Shown piece after piece: positions 35,991 through 45,283 of a stretch of DNA of 64,000 nucleotides. Location of the stretch: positions 37,930 to 101,929 of the forward strand of contig CALZKB010000003.1 of NCBI GenBank assembly GCA_945787575.1, read 5' to 3'. Position 1 is the stretch's first letter; the number at the start of each line of letters is the position of its first letter. Source of the DNA: Thermoanaerobaculia bacterium. GTDB lineage: Bacteria > Acidobacteriota > Thermoanaerobaculia > Multivoradales > JAHEKO01. Below the pieces are notes generated by a model. It did not search any database, was not told the DNA's origin, and was given only the letters and a program-made list of their open reading frames with translations. The translations under genes were made by a program, and so were the position numbers.

Positions 35991-37469
35991 ATGAGCAAGA
36001 CGACGACCCGGACCCGGACCCACTCACCGGCCCAGCCCCGCTGGGAGCGGATCGACCAGCACCGGGTGCGCCTGCCGCGTCAGGGTGGCATGCGCACCGA
36101 CGGCTTGGTCTTCGCCGACGCCAAGCTGATGACTCAGCTCGAGGGCGACCAGGCGCTCACCCAGGTGGCCAACGTCGCCCACCTGCCCGGCATCGTCGGC
36201 CCGTCGATCGCCATGCCGGACATGCACTGGGGCTACGGCTTTCCGATCGGCGGCGTCGCCGCTTTCGCTGGCGAGGACGGCGTCATCTCGCCCGGCGGCG
36301 TCGGCTACGACATCAACTGTGGCGTGCGCCTGCTGGTGACGCCGCTCACCGTCGACGAAGTTCGGCCGCGGATGACCGAGCTGGTCGAGGAGCTCTTCAC
36401 CACCATCCCGTCGGGGGTCGGCTCGCACCGCTCGGATCTGCGTCTGTCGAAGGATCAGCTCGACGCGGTCCTTTCTCAAGGAGCGCGGTGGGCGGTGCAT
36501 GCCGGGCTCGGGGCAGAGCGCGATCTCGGGGCGATCGAGGCCGGCGGCTGTCTGCCCGACGCCGATCCCCAGGCGGTCTCCCAGCGCGCCAAGGAACGCG
36601 GCCGGAATCAGCTCGGCACGGTCGGCTCGGGCAATCACTTCGTCGAGGTCGGCTGGGTCGCCGAGCGCGACGACGAAGCGGCGGCCGATGCGCTGGGCCT
36701 GACCGCGGGGCGGGTAACGGTCTTCATCCACTCGGGCTCGCGCGGGCTCGGACACCAGGTCTGCGACGACCACCTCGACGTCATGGTCGCCGCCGCCGGC
36801 CGCTACGGCATCGCCCTGCCGGACAAGCAGCTTTGCTGCGCGCCGCTGGGAAGCCCGGAGGCGGACGCGTACTGGTCGGCGATGAACGCCGCGGCCAACT
36901 TCGCCTTTGCCAACCGTCAGGTGATGACTCACTACGCGCGAGCCGCTTTCGGCCGCATCTTCGGGTCCGAAACGGCGTCTGGCATCGACCTGCTCTACGA
37001 CGTCGCCCACAACATCGCCAAGCTCGAAGAGCACACGGTGGACGGCAAGCGCCGGCAGGTGGTCGTGCACCGCAAGGGCGCGACCCGCGCCTTTCCACCC
37101 GGCCACCCGGAGCTCCATCCGCGCTACCGCGACCTCGGCCAGCCGGTGCTCATCCCCGGCGACATGGGGCGCTGCAGCTACGTCCTGCTCGGCACCCGAC
37201 AGGCCTTCGACGAGACCTTCGGCTCCTGCTGCCACGGCGCCGGCCGCCAGATGTCGCGCCGCGCCGCCAAGCGCGCCGCCCGGACCCGCAACGTCGCCAA
37301 CGAGCTCGCCGCTCAGGGAGTCGTGGTGCGTGCCGCCAGCCGCGCCACCGTCGCCGAGGAGATGCCCGAAGCCTACAAGGACGTGCGGGACGTGGTGAAT
37401 GTCGTCGATGGGGCGGGGATCGGCCGGAAGGTGGCGATGCTCAAGCCCGTAGGGGTGGTCAAGGGCTAA
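35991..37469 (+). CDS. rtcB: RNA-splicing ligase RtcB
   Basis: AMPDMHWGYGFPIGGVAAF, GGVGYDINCGVRLL, GTVGSGNHFVEV, HSGSRGLGHQV, PGDMGRCSYVL, CCHGAGRQMSR. Confidence 0.96.
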   Translation: MSKTTTRTRTHSPAQPRWERIDQHRVRLPRQGGMRTDGLVFADAKLMTQLEGDQALTQVANVAHLPGIVGPSIAMPDMHWGYGFPIGGVAAFAGEDGVISPGGVGYDINCGVRLLVTPLTVDEVRPRMTELVEELFTTIPSGVGSHRSDLRLSKDQLDAVLSQGARWAVHAGLGAERDLGAIEAGGCLPDADPQAVSQRAKERGRNQLGTVGSGNHFVEVGWVAERDDEAAADALGLTAGRVTVFIHSGSRGLGHQVCDDHLDVMVAAAGRYGIALPDKQLCCAPLGSPEADAYWSAMNAAANFAFANRQVMTHYARAAFGRIFGSETASGIDLLYDVAHNIAKLEEHTVDGKRRQVVVHRKGATRAFPPGHPELHPRYRDLGQPVLIPGDMGRCSYVLLGTRQAFDETFGSCCHGAGRQMSRRAAKRAARTRNVANELAAQGVVVRAASRATVAEEMPEAYKDVRDVVNVVDGAGIGRKVAMLKPVGVVKG

Positions 37470-37569
37470 GCACCGAGGAATCCAGATGCCGGGCCCGTGG
37501 TTGCAGGTAGGCGGACCTCGAGCAGCGGCCCGAGTCTGCGATGATGTCGTCCCGGGGTCGGGAGGCTGG

Positions 37570-38673
37570 ATGAGAACAAACCCTCGAAAGGCAACGTTAG
37601 CCGGTGCGCGCCTGGCGGCGGCCGCGCTGGTCGCTGCGGTCGGGTCCGCCGCCGGCACAGCAGCCCAAACCAGGCAGATCCCTCAGTTCGAAGGGCGTGT
37701 CGAGGTCACCGAGGTCCTCCTGGATGTCGTCGTCACCGACAAGAAGGGCAATCCGATCGCCGGTCTGGGAAAGAAGGACTTCATCGTCGAGGAGAACGGC
37801 CGTGAGATGGAGCTGACCGGAGCGGACTTCTATACCACCCGGTACGGTCCCGGCGGCGGAGGCGACGGTGAGATACCGGCGAGCCGCTATTTCGTCCTCT
37901 TCTTCGACGACACCCGGATGATGGCGAATCGGATCAATCGACTCGTCCAACAGCAGCAGAAGGCGGCCCGAGGCAGTCAGGAGTGGATCGAGACCGAGAT
38001 GAGGCCGTCCGACTGGGTTGCCGTCGCCGGCTTCGGCATGAAGCTCAAGATCTTCCACGACTTCACCCAGGATCGGGAGGCCCTTCTCCAGGCCGTGACC
38101 GACGCCGCTCGAGGGATCGATCCGGAGCCGGGCCGCTGGACCCAAGAGCCCGCTTCCGATAGCGGCCCCTCGCTGCTGCGTTACCTACCGTCCGGTCGCG
38201 AGCTCCGGCGTCAGACCCGGAGGATCTACTCGGGAATGCGCCTGTTGGCCGAAGCGACCGGCCACATCGTGGGCCGCAAGAACCTCCTCTATTTCGGCAT
38301 CGGGTTCGGCACGCTGGACGGTCCGGGCGGCTTTGCCATTCCGGACCGGCGCTACTACCCGGACCTCGAGCGTGCGCTCAACGACAACAACGTCGCGGTC
38401 TATCCGATCGACCTGACCCTTCAGGCAGCGCGGCACGCGCAAAGCGATTTCCTCAACGCGCTCGCCCACGACACCGGCGGTGTCTACTACCGGAACTTCA
38501 TCGCTTTCACCACGCCGATGCGTGCCATCGCCAACGAGAACATCGGCTACTACCTCCTGAGCTACCGTTCCGAGCATCCTGAGGGCGAGGCGGGCTACCA
38601 GAAGCTCCGAGTCGGCACTCGAATCCCCGCCGTCGTGATACGCGCGCAGCGCGGCTACCGCTACGGCGGCTAG
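37570..38673 (+). CDS. VWFA-related domain secreted protein
   Basis: VEVTEVLLDVVVTDKKGNPIAGLGKKDFIVEENGREMELTGADFY; VLFFDDTRMM; signal peptide. Confidence 0.85.
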   Translation: MRTNPRKATLAGARLAAAALVAAVGSAAGTAAQTRQIPQFEGRVEVTEVLLDVVVTDKKGNPIAGLGKKDFIVEENGREMELTGADFYTTRYGPGGGGDGEIPASRYFVLFFDDTRMMANRINRLVQQQQKAARGSQEWIETEMRPSDWVAVAGFGMKLKIFHDFTQDREALLQAVTDAARGIDPEPGRWTQEPASDSGPSLLRYLPSGRELRRQTRRIYSGMRLLAEATGHIVGRKNLLYFGIGFGTLDGPGGFAIPDRRYYPDLERALNDNNVAVYPIDLTLQAARHAQSDFLNALAHDTGGVYYRNFIAFTTPMRAIANENIGYYLLSYRSEHPEGEAGYQKLRVGTRIPAVVIRAQRGYRYGG

Positions 38674-38710
38674 CCCAGCCTGGCCAGCAGCGGGCCAGGC
38701 GTGGCACCAC

Positions 38711-39565
38711 CTAGGCTACGACGACCCGATCGCCGCCGGCGTGCTTGGCTCTGTAGAGGGCGCGATCGGCGGCGCGAAAGGCCAGATCGAGGTCGTAGGC
38801 CTCGTCGGACCAGAAGAGGCCTAAGCTCGCGCTCGGACGGACGTCGTCGGTGGAGGCGGGGATCCTCAGGCGCCGAATGGCCTCCGCTTTGCGCTCTGCC
38901 AACGCCGCGGCGTCGGCCAGGCTGAGGGAAGACAGGAAGAGCACGAACTCGTCCCCTCCCCAGCGCCCGGCCGCATCGCTCTTGCGCAGGTTCCGTTGCA
39001 AGGCGGCGGCTCACTGACGCAGGACCTCGTCGCCGACGTCGTGGCCGTGGGTGTCGTTGATGGTCTTGAGTCCGTCCAGGTCGATCAAGAGAAAGGCGTA
39101 CGGCATCTCGAGACGCTCGAGCAGAGTCAGCTCACGCTCGACGATGCGCACAAAGAACCCGCGTCCCAGAGTGTGGGTCAGGTCGTCCTCGGAGATCAGG
39201 TCGTCAAGATCGATGTGGCACTCGAGGATACCGCCGTCGCTCAGCGGCACGGCGACGACTTTGTGCAGGCTTGCCGAGCGCGCACCGGTGACGTGGGCGT
39301 GGCAGACCGTGACCGGCTCCTGCCGTTTCGTCGCCTCGATCTTCGGGCAGAACTCGCCATGCTCGTCGCAGGGCTGCGCATAACCGTGAGTGATCTGGTG
39401 GCAGGTCCCGGCGGCGCTACCGTAGAGGCGCTCGGCCTCGGTGTTGCGATAGCGCAGCCCGTAGTCGGCATCGATCCACAGGACCGGGAAGGGAAGGGCA
39501 TCGAGGAGGGGTCTCGCCGCCGGCAATCCCTCGACATCGAGCGGGAAGTGCGGTTGCCTCGCCAC
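38711..39565 (-). pseudogene. PAS-like plus GGDEF diguanylate cyclase interrupted by in-frame TGA (39011-39013)
   Basis: ...LLIDLDGLKTINDTHGHDVGDEVLRQ[TGA]AAALQRNLRKSDAAGRWGGDEFVLFL...; both halves in the same frame. Confidence 0.8.
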
Positions 39566-39614
39566 TAGCCCAGAACGCTAGCACGGGTTACCGACCGCTG
39601 ACAGGGAGGGTGTC

Positions 39615-40127
39615 TCAGGAAGGGGGAAACGGGTCGCTGCGAGCGACAACCTCCTCTTCGGTCAGCCCGTATAGCGGCGGCCCTCCGACCCCCAGAAGCG
39701 CGAGGTACGTATAGAGCTGCCCCCGATGATGGACCTCGTGCTCGAGCATCGCGCGGAGCCATTTCCACACCGTGATCTCGGCACCCGCGGGCGTCACGCA
39801 CTTCTTCTGAAGGGCCTCCGGGTCGAGTGTCGACAGGATCTCGACGGTCTCCTCGCGCATCCGATCGAGAAAGGCGCGCACCTCGCCGTAGCCACTGGCC
39901 AACTCGATGGAGTGGCCCGGATAGATGCTCGGCCGACCGCGGACGTTCTCCGCAAACATGTAGCGCTCGAGAGATCCCAGGTGCCTGAGGACGTCACCGA
40001 ACGAGAACTTGCCCTCCTGGTAGCGCCACTCGATCTGGTCGGGAGGGATTCGATCGGCGACCCCCAGAGTGCGTCTTCTCACGCTGCCGGCGTAGGCTAG
40101 AAAAGGCTCGATCGCGGGAATCTCCAT
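39615..40127 (-). CDS. DinB family protein
   Basis: FSFGDVLRHLGSLERYMFAENV...LRAMLEHEVHHRGQLYTYLALLG. Confidence 0.88.
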   Translation of the reverse strand: MEIPAIEPFLAYAGSVRRRTLGVADRIPPDQIEWRYQEGKFSFGDVLRHLGSLERYMFAENVRGRPSIYPGHSIELASGYGEVRAFLDRMREETVEILSTLDPEALQKKCVTPAGAEITVWKWLRAMLEHEVHHRGQLYTYLALLGVGGPPLYGLTEEEVVARSDPFPPS

Positions 40128-40198
40128 GGCAAGAGTCTAGCGTCCCTCGGGACGCCGGTACGTCACAACGGTCCTCTCGACCGGAAACCGGTATCGAC

Positions 40199-41674
40199 TC
40201 AGCTCAGAGGCCAGCCGGTCCAGCGCGCCGTCGCGTCGGTGCCGGCGTCCGGGTCGCTGTCGACCCCGACGGAACCTGTGCCGATCGTCAGCACCAAGCC
40301 GAGATCCCCGAACATCTCGACCAGTGGGAGCTGGCCGGGGTTCTCGACGCAGCAGTCGATCAGATCGTCGACGGAGACGCCGGTCGTCGACTCGATGAGA
40401 TCGCCGAGACTCGCCAGATCGAGGTCGGTCTCCCGACCGGGTCCCGAATGGAGCGAGCGCATCACGGCATCGAGCGAGTGACGATCCTCGCTGCGCACCC
40501 GGATGGCGACGTCGAGCGCCATGCTGGCAAGGAACCCGCCGCTGTAGATGAGGTCGTAGTTGGTGAGCTTCGTCCGGCCTCCGGCCACCATGCTGAGCTC
40601 CCCCGAGGCGGCCAAGTACTTCTCCACCTCGTCAGCCAGCTGGCGGAAGGCGGCTTCCACGGGGATCTCTCCAGCCCCCAGCTGGCTTCGCATCGTGTAG
40701 TAGCTCGCCGTTCCTTCGCTCATCCAATAGAGACCCTCTTGCGCCTCGAGATCGCGATACGCGAAGTTCGCGTTCCACAGGTGAAACGCCTCGTGCACGG
40801 TGATGAACCGCAGCATCGGCAGCGTCGAGGCGTCGAGCGCGCCGCCCAGCACCATGCTGATCGTGCTCCCCATGACGCCGCCGCCCCAGAAGCCGGCATC
40901 CGCCGCGACGAGGAGCATGCGGCCCTCGGCAGGGGCACCGAAGAGCCGGGCGAACACGTCGAGGTAGCGCTCGACCGTGTCGACGATCAGGTCCTTCTGT
41001 CCGATGGCCTCAGGGCCGGCCAAGGCGATCCGGACCGCGGCGTCGCTCCCTTCGCCCAATAGGGCCTCGAAGTGCTCGCCGGCGATGAACGCAGAGTCCA
41101 GAAGGGCATCGTTGTCATCGGCCCGGAACTGCTGACCGGACACGAGGACCCGCCAAGGGGTCGTGGCACGCCAGCCGTCGGGTAGCGCGAAGGAGACGAG
41201 AATGTCCTTCGCCGGAGCACCTTCGAAGAACAGGGCTCGTCCCGACCACAAGACGGCGTCGGGCCTCGCCCAGGCCAGCTCGTCGGCGCCGGGCAGGTTG
41301 TCCACGCGATCGTGCCCGAGCCGCATCAAGTAGCGGATCTCGAGCGGCCCGCGAGCGTCGCCAACCTCGTACCGTCCCTGCTCGACGCTTCGGACGACGA
41401 CCGGCTCGCCGTCGGCGTCCCGGACTTCGAGATCGTGAATGAATCTCGCCCACCCATCCTCGATGCCGCTGTCCTCGGCATCTCGCAGCAACAGCAGCTC
41501 GCCGTCGGTCGTCGGAAACAGCTCCGCTTCGACCCGAGCGAGCCGCAGATCCGACGACTCGATGGTGACCCGGTACTCGTCAGCCGGCGAGGGTTCGCAG
41601 AGGAGGGACAGTAGCGCCAGCGTTCCCACGGCTCTCGTGATTCTCCCCGAACACGTTGGTTTGAAAGACGTCAT
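40199..41674 (-). CDS. M61-like secreted metallopeptidase
   Basis: Signal peptide; LRFITVHEAFHLWNANF (HEAFH); WMSEGTASYYTM. Confidence 0.72.
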   Translation of the reverse strand: MTSFKPTCSGRITRAVGTLALLSLLCEPSPADEYRVTIESSDLRLARVEAELFPTTDGELLLLRDAEDSGIEDGWARFIHDLEVRDADGEPVVVRSVEQGRYEVGDARGPLEIRYLMRLGHDRVDNLPGADELAWARPDAVLWSGRALFFEGAPAKDILVSFALPDGWRATTPWRVLVSGQQFRADDNDALLDSAFIAGEHFEALLGEGSDAAVRIALAGPEAIGQKDLIVDTVERYLDVFARLFGAPAEGRMLLVAADAGFWGGGVMGSTISMVLGGALDASTLPMLRFITVHEAFHLWNANFAYRDLEAQEGLYWMSEGTASYYTMRSQLGAGEIPVEAAFRQLADEVEKYLAASGELSMVAGGRTKLTNYDLIYSGGFLASMALDVAIRVRSEDRHSLDAVMRSLHSGPGRETDLDLASLGDLIESTTGVSVDDLIDCCVENPGQLPLVEMFGDLGLVLTIGTGSVGVDSDPDAGTDATARWTGWPLS

Positions 41675-42284
41675 CTACTCAGACTCCTCGCGGCGATCGG
41701 CTTTCAGTCCGATTCCGACAGACTCTCGAGAATCGCCGCCGCGTTGCCGCCGTTTGCCAATCGGCGGCGGTTACGGTCCCCATTTCGGCGAGAACGGGCG
41801 CCGAGAGGACGGTAAGGACGAAGCAAGCAAGGCGTCGAAGCATAGTCGGTCTCCTGATGACGAGAGTCGTCACTTCCCTAGACAATGTGCGAGGAGGTTC
41901 GTTAGCGGCGTCCACCGGCGGCACTCGACGAGGTCCCGGACGAAGGTCTCGCCGCCAAGCCGTCGGGATCGCGAGGCAGAGACGTGGCTCGGGTCTTCGC
42001 TCACCTCTTTCGGGTGCGGGTGGGCTGGCTCCATCACCACGAGACCGGAAAACGACCCAAGGTGCCTCGCTTCGACAAGGGTCCGCCGCCCGCGAAGTCA
42101 GAGCTTGAGGAGTTGCTGACCCGGTGCCGGAAGAGGTCGCGGTCAAGGGTCTCTGGGGTCGGTGGATCTTCGGTTCACGGCAGTGACCGGGCATCCCGGC
42201 CGGAAGCGCTCGGCGCCACCCCTTGCCGCGGCCACCGGACCCTTGGAATACTCGGCCCCCAACTCGCTCGAAGGAGGAGACCGG

Positions 42285-42611
42285 ATGGCCGAGCATACCT
42301 ACGAAGAACTCAAGCACCAGACGATCGCCGAGCTCCGAGAGCTGGCGGCCGGAATCGACCACGAGGCGGTCCAGGGCTACACGCAGCTCAAGAAGGAACA
42401 GCTGCTCCCCGCCCTGTGTACCGCGCTCGGCATCGACACGCACGAGCACCACGAGGTCGTGGGCATCGACAAGGGGAAGGTCAAGGCCGAGATCCGGCAG
42501 TTCAAGCTGCGGCGTGACGAAGCGCTGGCCGGCGGCGACAAGGCAGCTTACAAGCGGGCTCTGCGCGAGATCCACCGCCGCAAGCACGAGCTGCGCAAAT
42601 CGATGGTGTGA
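42285..42611 (+). CDS. small hypothetical protein, Rho-N-like helix region
   Basis: RBS aaggagga; MAEHTYEELKHQTIAELRELAAGIDHEAVQGYTQLKKEQLLPALCTALGI. Confidence 0.7.
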   Translation: MAEHTYEELKHQTIAELRELAAGIDHEAVQGYTQLKKEQLLPALCTALGIDTHEHHEVVGIDKGKVKAEIRQFKLRRDEALAGGDKAAYKRALREIHRRKHELRKSMV

Positions 42612-42613
42612 CC

Positions 42614-43945
42614 CTAGAAATTGTAGATCGCCGACAACGAGGCGGTGTCCACCCGATCGGCGACGTCGATACCGAAATCGAGCTGAAAGCTCGGGAAGGC
42701 GACTCCCAGGCCCACCGCATAGTGCGTCTCGTCGTCTCCCCGCGGCAGCAGCCCGCGGAGGACGGGATCGTCGGTCGCGGCGGCTCTCAGCTGGTGGTCG
42801 GGATCGAGCCACACCCCGACCCGCACGGCGACCACCGGGGTCGAGCTGAGAAACACGTACTCACCGCCCAGGTGTAGCTCTTCCACATCGTCGACGGTTT
42901 GGTCTTCGATGCGGAGGCTCTGCACGATGCTCGAGTACTCGACGCGGTCCCACTGAAAGCTCACGGTGAGGCCGCCCGGAGCCTGGTAGGCGCAACCGAG
43001 GCCGAAGGCCAGCGGAAAATCGACCGCCTCCGCCAAGCTTCGCTCGAGCACTCCGCCCGGCGGCACTCCGAAGTCGATCGCTTCGCCGGCTATGAGCTCG
43101 AACACGGCTTCAAGCTCAGGCCCCTGGCGATAGACACCCCCGATTCTCCAGCGGTTCGAGAGCCGCACCAGAAAGCCGACGGTCACGGTCCAGTCGCTGT
43201 CTTCGACCGTGAAACTCCGCTCCAGCAGCGATCTTTCGGAAAGGTAGGAGTTCGGCACGAAGAGACTCTCCAAGGAGTCCTCGTCGACGAAGGACAGCGT
43301 CGCCATCGAGGTGAGCGAAGCATCGTGGTAGACGAGCCCGAGGCCGACGTCGAAGCGCTCGTTGACGCGAAAGGCGCCGGAGAGCCCGTAGCTCACGACA
43401 TCCAGGTCGGTCCTCACCCGCTGGTCGAGAAGCCGAATCTGGCAGCAGTCGGTGCCACCCGCAAACAGGCCCTGGGTCTCGCCGAGGAACCGGAACTTCG
43501 CCAACTGATGGCGAAAGAAAGCGATCGACCAGTCGCCTTTCGGGTAGGCGATCGAGAGGAAGGAGAGCCCCGAGGCGACATCTTCCGAGATCGCCGTCCG
43601 CAGACCGACCGTGGTGTCGATCCCGAAGCCGCTGGGGAGGCCTTCCACCCGGCCGCTCTCGGTAAACGGCGTCGAGTAGCTCCAGCGGCGCCCTTCGATC
43701 GAGACCTCCGGCTCGACCAGCAGTACCAGCCCAGCCGGATTTGAGAAGGCGGCGGTTGCGTCGTCCGCCAGGGCGACGAAGGCGCCGCCGAAGCCCATGC
43801 TCCGGGCACCGGGATCGGAGAAGCTCAACTGAACGGGAACGATCGGCTGCTGACCCGCTACGCCGGCCGGGGCCAGCAGCTCGACGAATAGCAGGACAAG
43901 AAGCCCGGTACGGCTGGATAGTCGGACGAGCCGGTCGATCATCAT
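42614..43945 (-). CDS. outer membrane protein (OmpP1/FadL/PorV-like)
   Basis: Signal peptide; FSDPGARSMGFGGAFVALADDATAAFSNPAGLVLL; C-terminal Phe. Confidence 0.8.
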   Translation of the reverse strand: MMIDRLVRLSSRTGLLVLLFVELLAPAGVAGQQPIVPVQLSFSDPGARSMGFGGAFVALADDATAAFSNPAGLVLLVEPEVSIEGRRWSYSTPFTESGRVEGLPSGFGIDTTVGLRTAISEDVASGLSFLSIAYPKGDWSIAFFRHQLAKFRFLGETQGLFAGGTDCCQIRLLDQRVRTDLDVVSYGLSGAFRVNERFDVGLGLVYHDASLTSMATLSFVDEDSLESLFVPNSYLSERSLLERSFTVEDSDWTVTVGFLVRLSNRWRIGGVYRQGPELEAVFELIAGEAIDFGVPPGGVLERSLAEAVDFPLAFGLGCAYQAPGGLTVSFQWDRVEYSSIVQSLRIEDQTVDDVEELHLGGEYVFLSSTPVVAVRVGVWLDPDHQLRAAATDDPVLRGLLPRGDDETHYAVGLGVAFPSFQLDFGIDVADRVDTASLSAIYNF

Positions 43946-44110
43946 CCCGTCTCTTGTTCGTGCGCTAGTCGATCCCAAGTGTAGCGGCCTCGATTGGGTG
44001 GCTCACTACCTAAGTGGGTAGGCGAGCCGGCCCACAGTCGTTGCGGGTTTCTACCGACCACGTCGCGTCTACAAGTGAACAGGGACACGACTCAAGGAGG
44101 AGGACAAGCG

Positions 44111-44617
44111 ATGAGAAGGTTCAAGATTCCTAGCAGACGCGCGAGTCGAGGGTTGCAAGCTCTGGTGTGGGCGGCGGCGCTGACCGTGGTCGGCTGCGAC
44201 AGCAGTGTGAAGATCAGCCCCACCGTGCCGGAGTGGCCCGACATCACCCCCATCGGAGAGCGCAACCTTCTGATCAGCGGCACCCTGGTGAGCGAGCGAG
44301 GTGCGTGCCTAGAGGCGACCGTTCTCTTTGACGGCCAAGAGCTGGCCGACGCTCGCGTCAGCTGCCCCGACCCTGAGGGCTGCACCGAGCTCGAACTGGC
44401 GGCGGTGACCCCAAGCGCCAGCGGCCACCACACCATCTCCTTCCAGCTGTTGAGTCAGTCCTCGGAGAGCGAACACTACGTGGTGACGGGAAGCGTCGTG
44501 GTAACCCGCGGCCTGCGGCTGGGAGGCATCGTCCTCCAACTGGGACCCACATCCGCGACCCTGCAGCCCGGCGAGAGCGTCACGTTCGACCTCGATTTCA
44601 GCAGACTGACCCGATGA
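44111..44617 (+). CDS. hypothetical lipoprotein
   Basis: Lipobox-like ALTVVGCDSS; 168 aa. Confidence 0.65.
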   Translation: MRRFKIPSRRASRGLQALVWAAALTVVGCDSSVKISPTVPEWPDITPIGERNLLISGTLVSERGACLEATVLFDGQELADARVSCPDPEGCTELELAAVTPSASGHHTISFQLLSQSSESEHYVVTGSVVVTRGLRLGGIVLQLGPTSATLQPGESVTFDLDFSRLTR

Positions 44618-44634
44618 CGGCCCGCTGCGGGGAG

Positions 44635-44663
44635 CCGCCACCCGACCAAACGGGTGGTGGCGG
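44635..44663. terminator. inverted repeat CCGCCACCCG / CGGGTGGTGGCGG
   Basis: Located 18 bp after the lipoprotein gene stop; one bulge, no T-tract. Confidence 0.4.
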
Positions 44664-44762
44664 CGGCGGCGGTGAGATCTAGAATCTCGCCATGAGCCGC
44701 GGATGCTCGGCCTTTCGGCCGGCGCCGCGGCCCACATACTCAAACCGACCAGCGAGGCAACC

Positions 44763-45245
44763 ATGCTCAAGAAGGATCACCGTTGCATCCCGTGCGCCCT
44801 GGTGCTGGGCGCTCTTCTAATCTCTCCCGCCTTCGCCGGCGACCCGCTGACCCTCGGCGAGGGGATCACCGTCGAGGCGGCGACGCCGATTCACGAGATC
44901 CTCGCCGACCCGGATGCGTTCATCGGCAAGACGGTACGCATCGAGGGCGGCGTGCTCGACGTCTGTCCGATGAAGGGCTGCTGGGTAGAGATCGGCAGCG
45001 AGGAGGAGAGCCTTCGAGTCAAGGTCGAGGACGACGTGATCGTCTTCCCGGCGGATTCGAAAGGTCGGATCATCGCCGCCCAGGGGACGGTCGAGGCCGT
45101 CGAGATGACGCGTGAGAAGTACGTCGAGTGGCTCGCTCACCTGGCGGAGGAGAAGGGTGAGCCGTTCGACATCGCCAAGGCCGATATCGGCGAGGGTCCG
45201 CACCGCACGATCCGCATCCGCGGCACCGGGGCGCGGATCGAGTAG
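44763..45245 (+). CDS. DUF4920-like secreted protein
   Basis: GKTVRIEGGVLDVCPMKGCWVEIGSEEESLRVKVEDDVIVFP. Confidence 0.82.
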   Translation: MLKKDHRCIPCALVLGALLISPAFAGDPLTLGEGITVEAATPIHEILADPDAFIGKTVRIEGGVLDVCPMKGCWVEIGSEEESLRVKVEDDVIVFPADSKGRIIAAQGTVEAVEMTREKYVEWLAHLAEEKGEPFDIAKADIGEGPHRTIRIRGTGARIE

Positions 45246-45283
45246 CGCCGGCGGCTTGCCTACTGCACCGCGCGACTCGAGGC

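Noticed and set aside
36024-37658. 544-aa minus-strand ORF
   Set aside because: Antisense of rtcB, a well-conserved gene; shadow ORF.
41679-42812. 377-aa minus ORF ending MLRRLACFVLTVLSAPVLAEMGTVTAADW...
   Set aside because: Most is antisense to the 42285 gene. The last ~54 aa resemble a signal peptide (a possible remnant, ~41679-41843), but there is no supportable mature protein.
44640-44675. ggtggcggcggcggcggtg microsatellite-like GGC run
   Set aside because: Short, low-complexity, part of the adjacent inverted repeat; no evidence of function.
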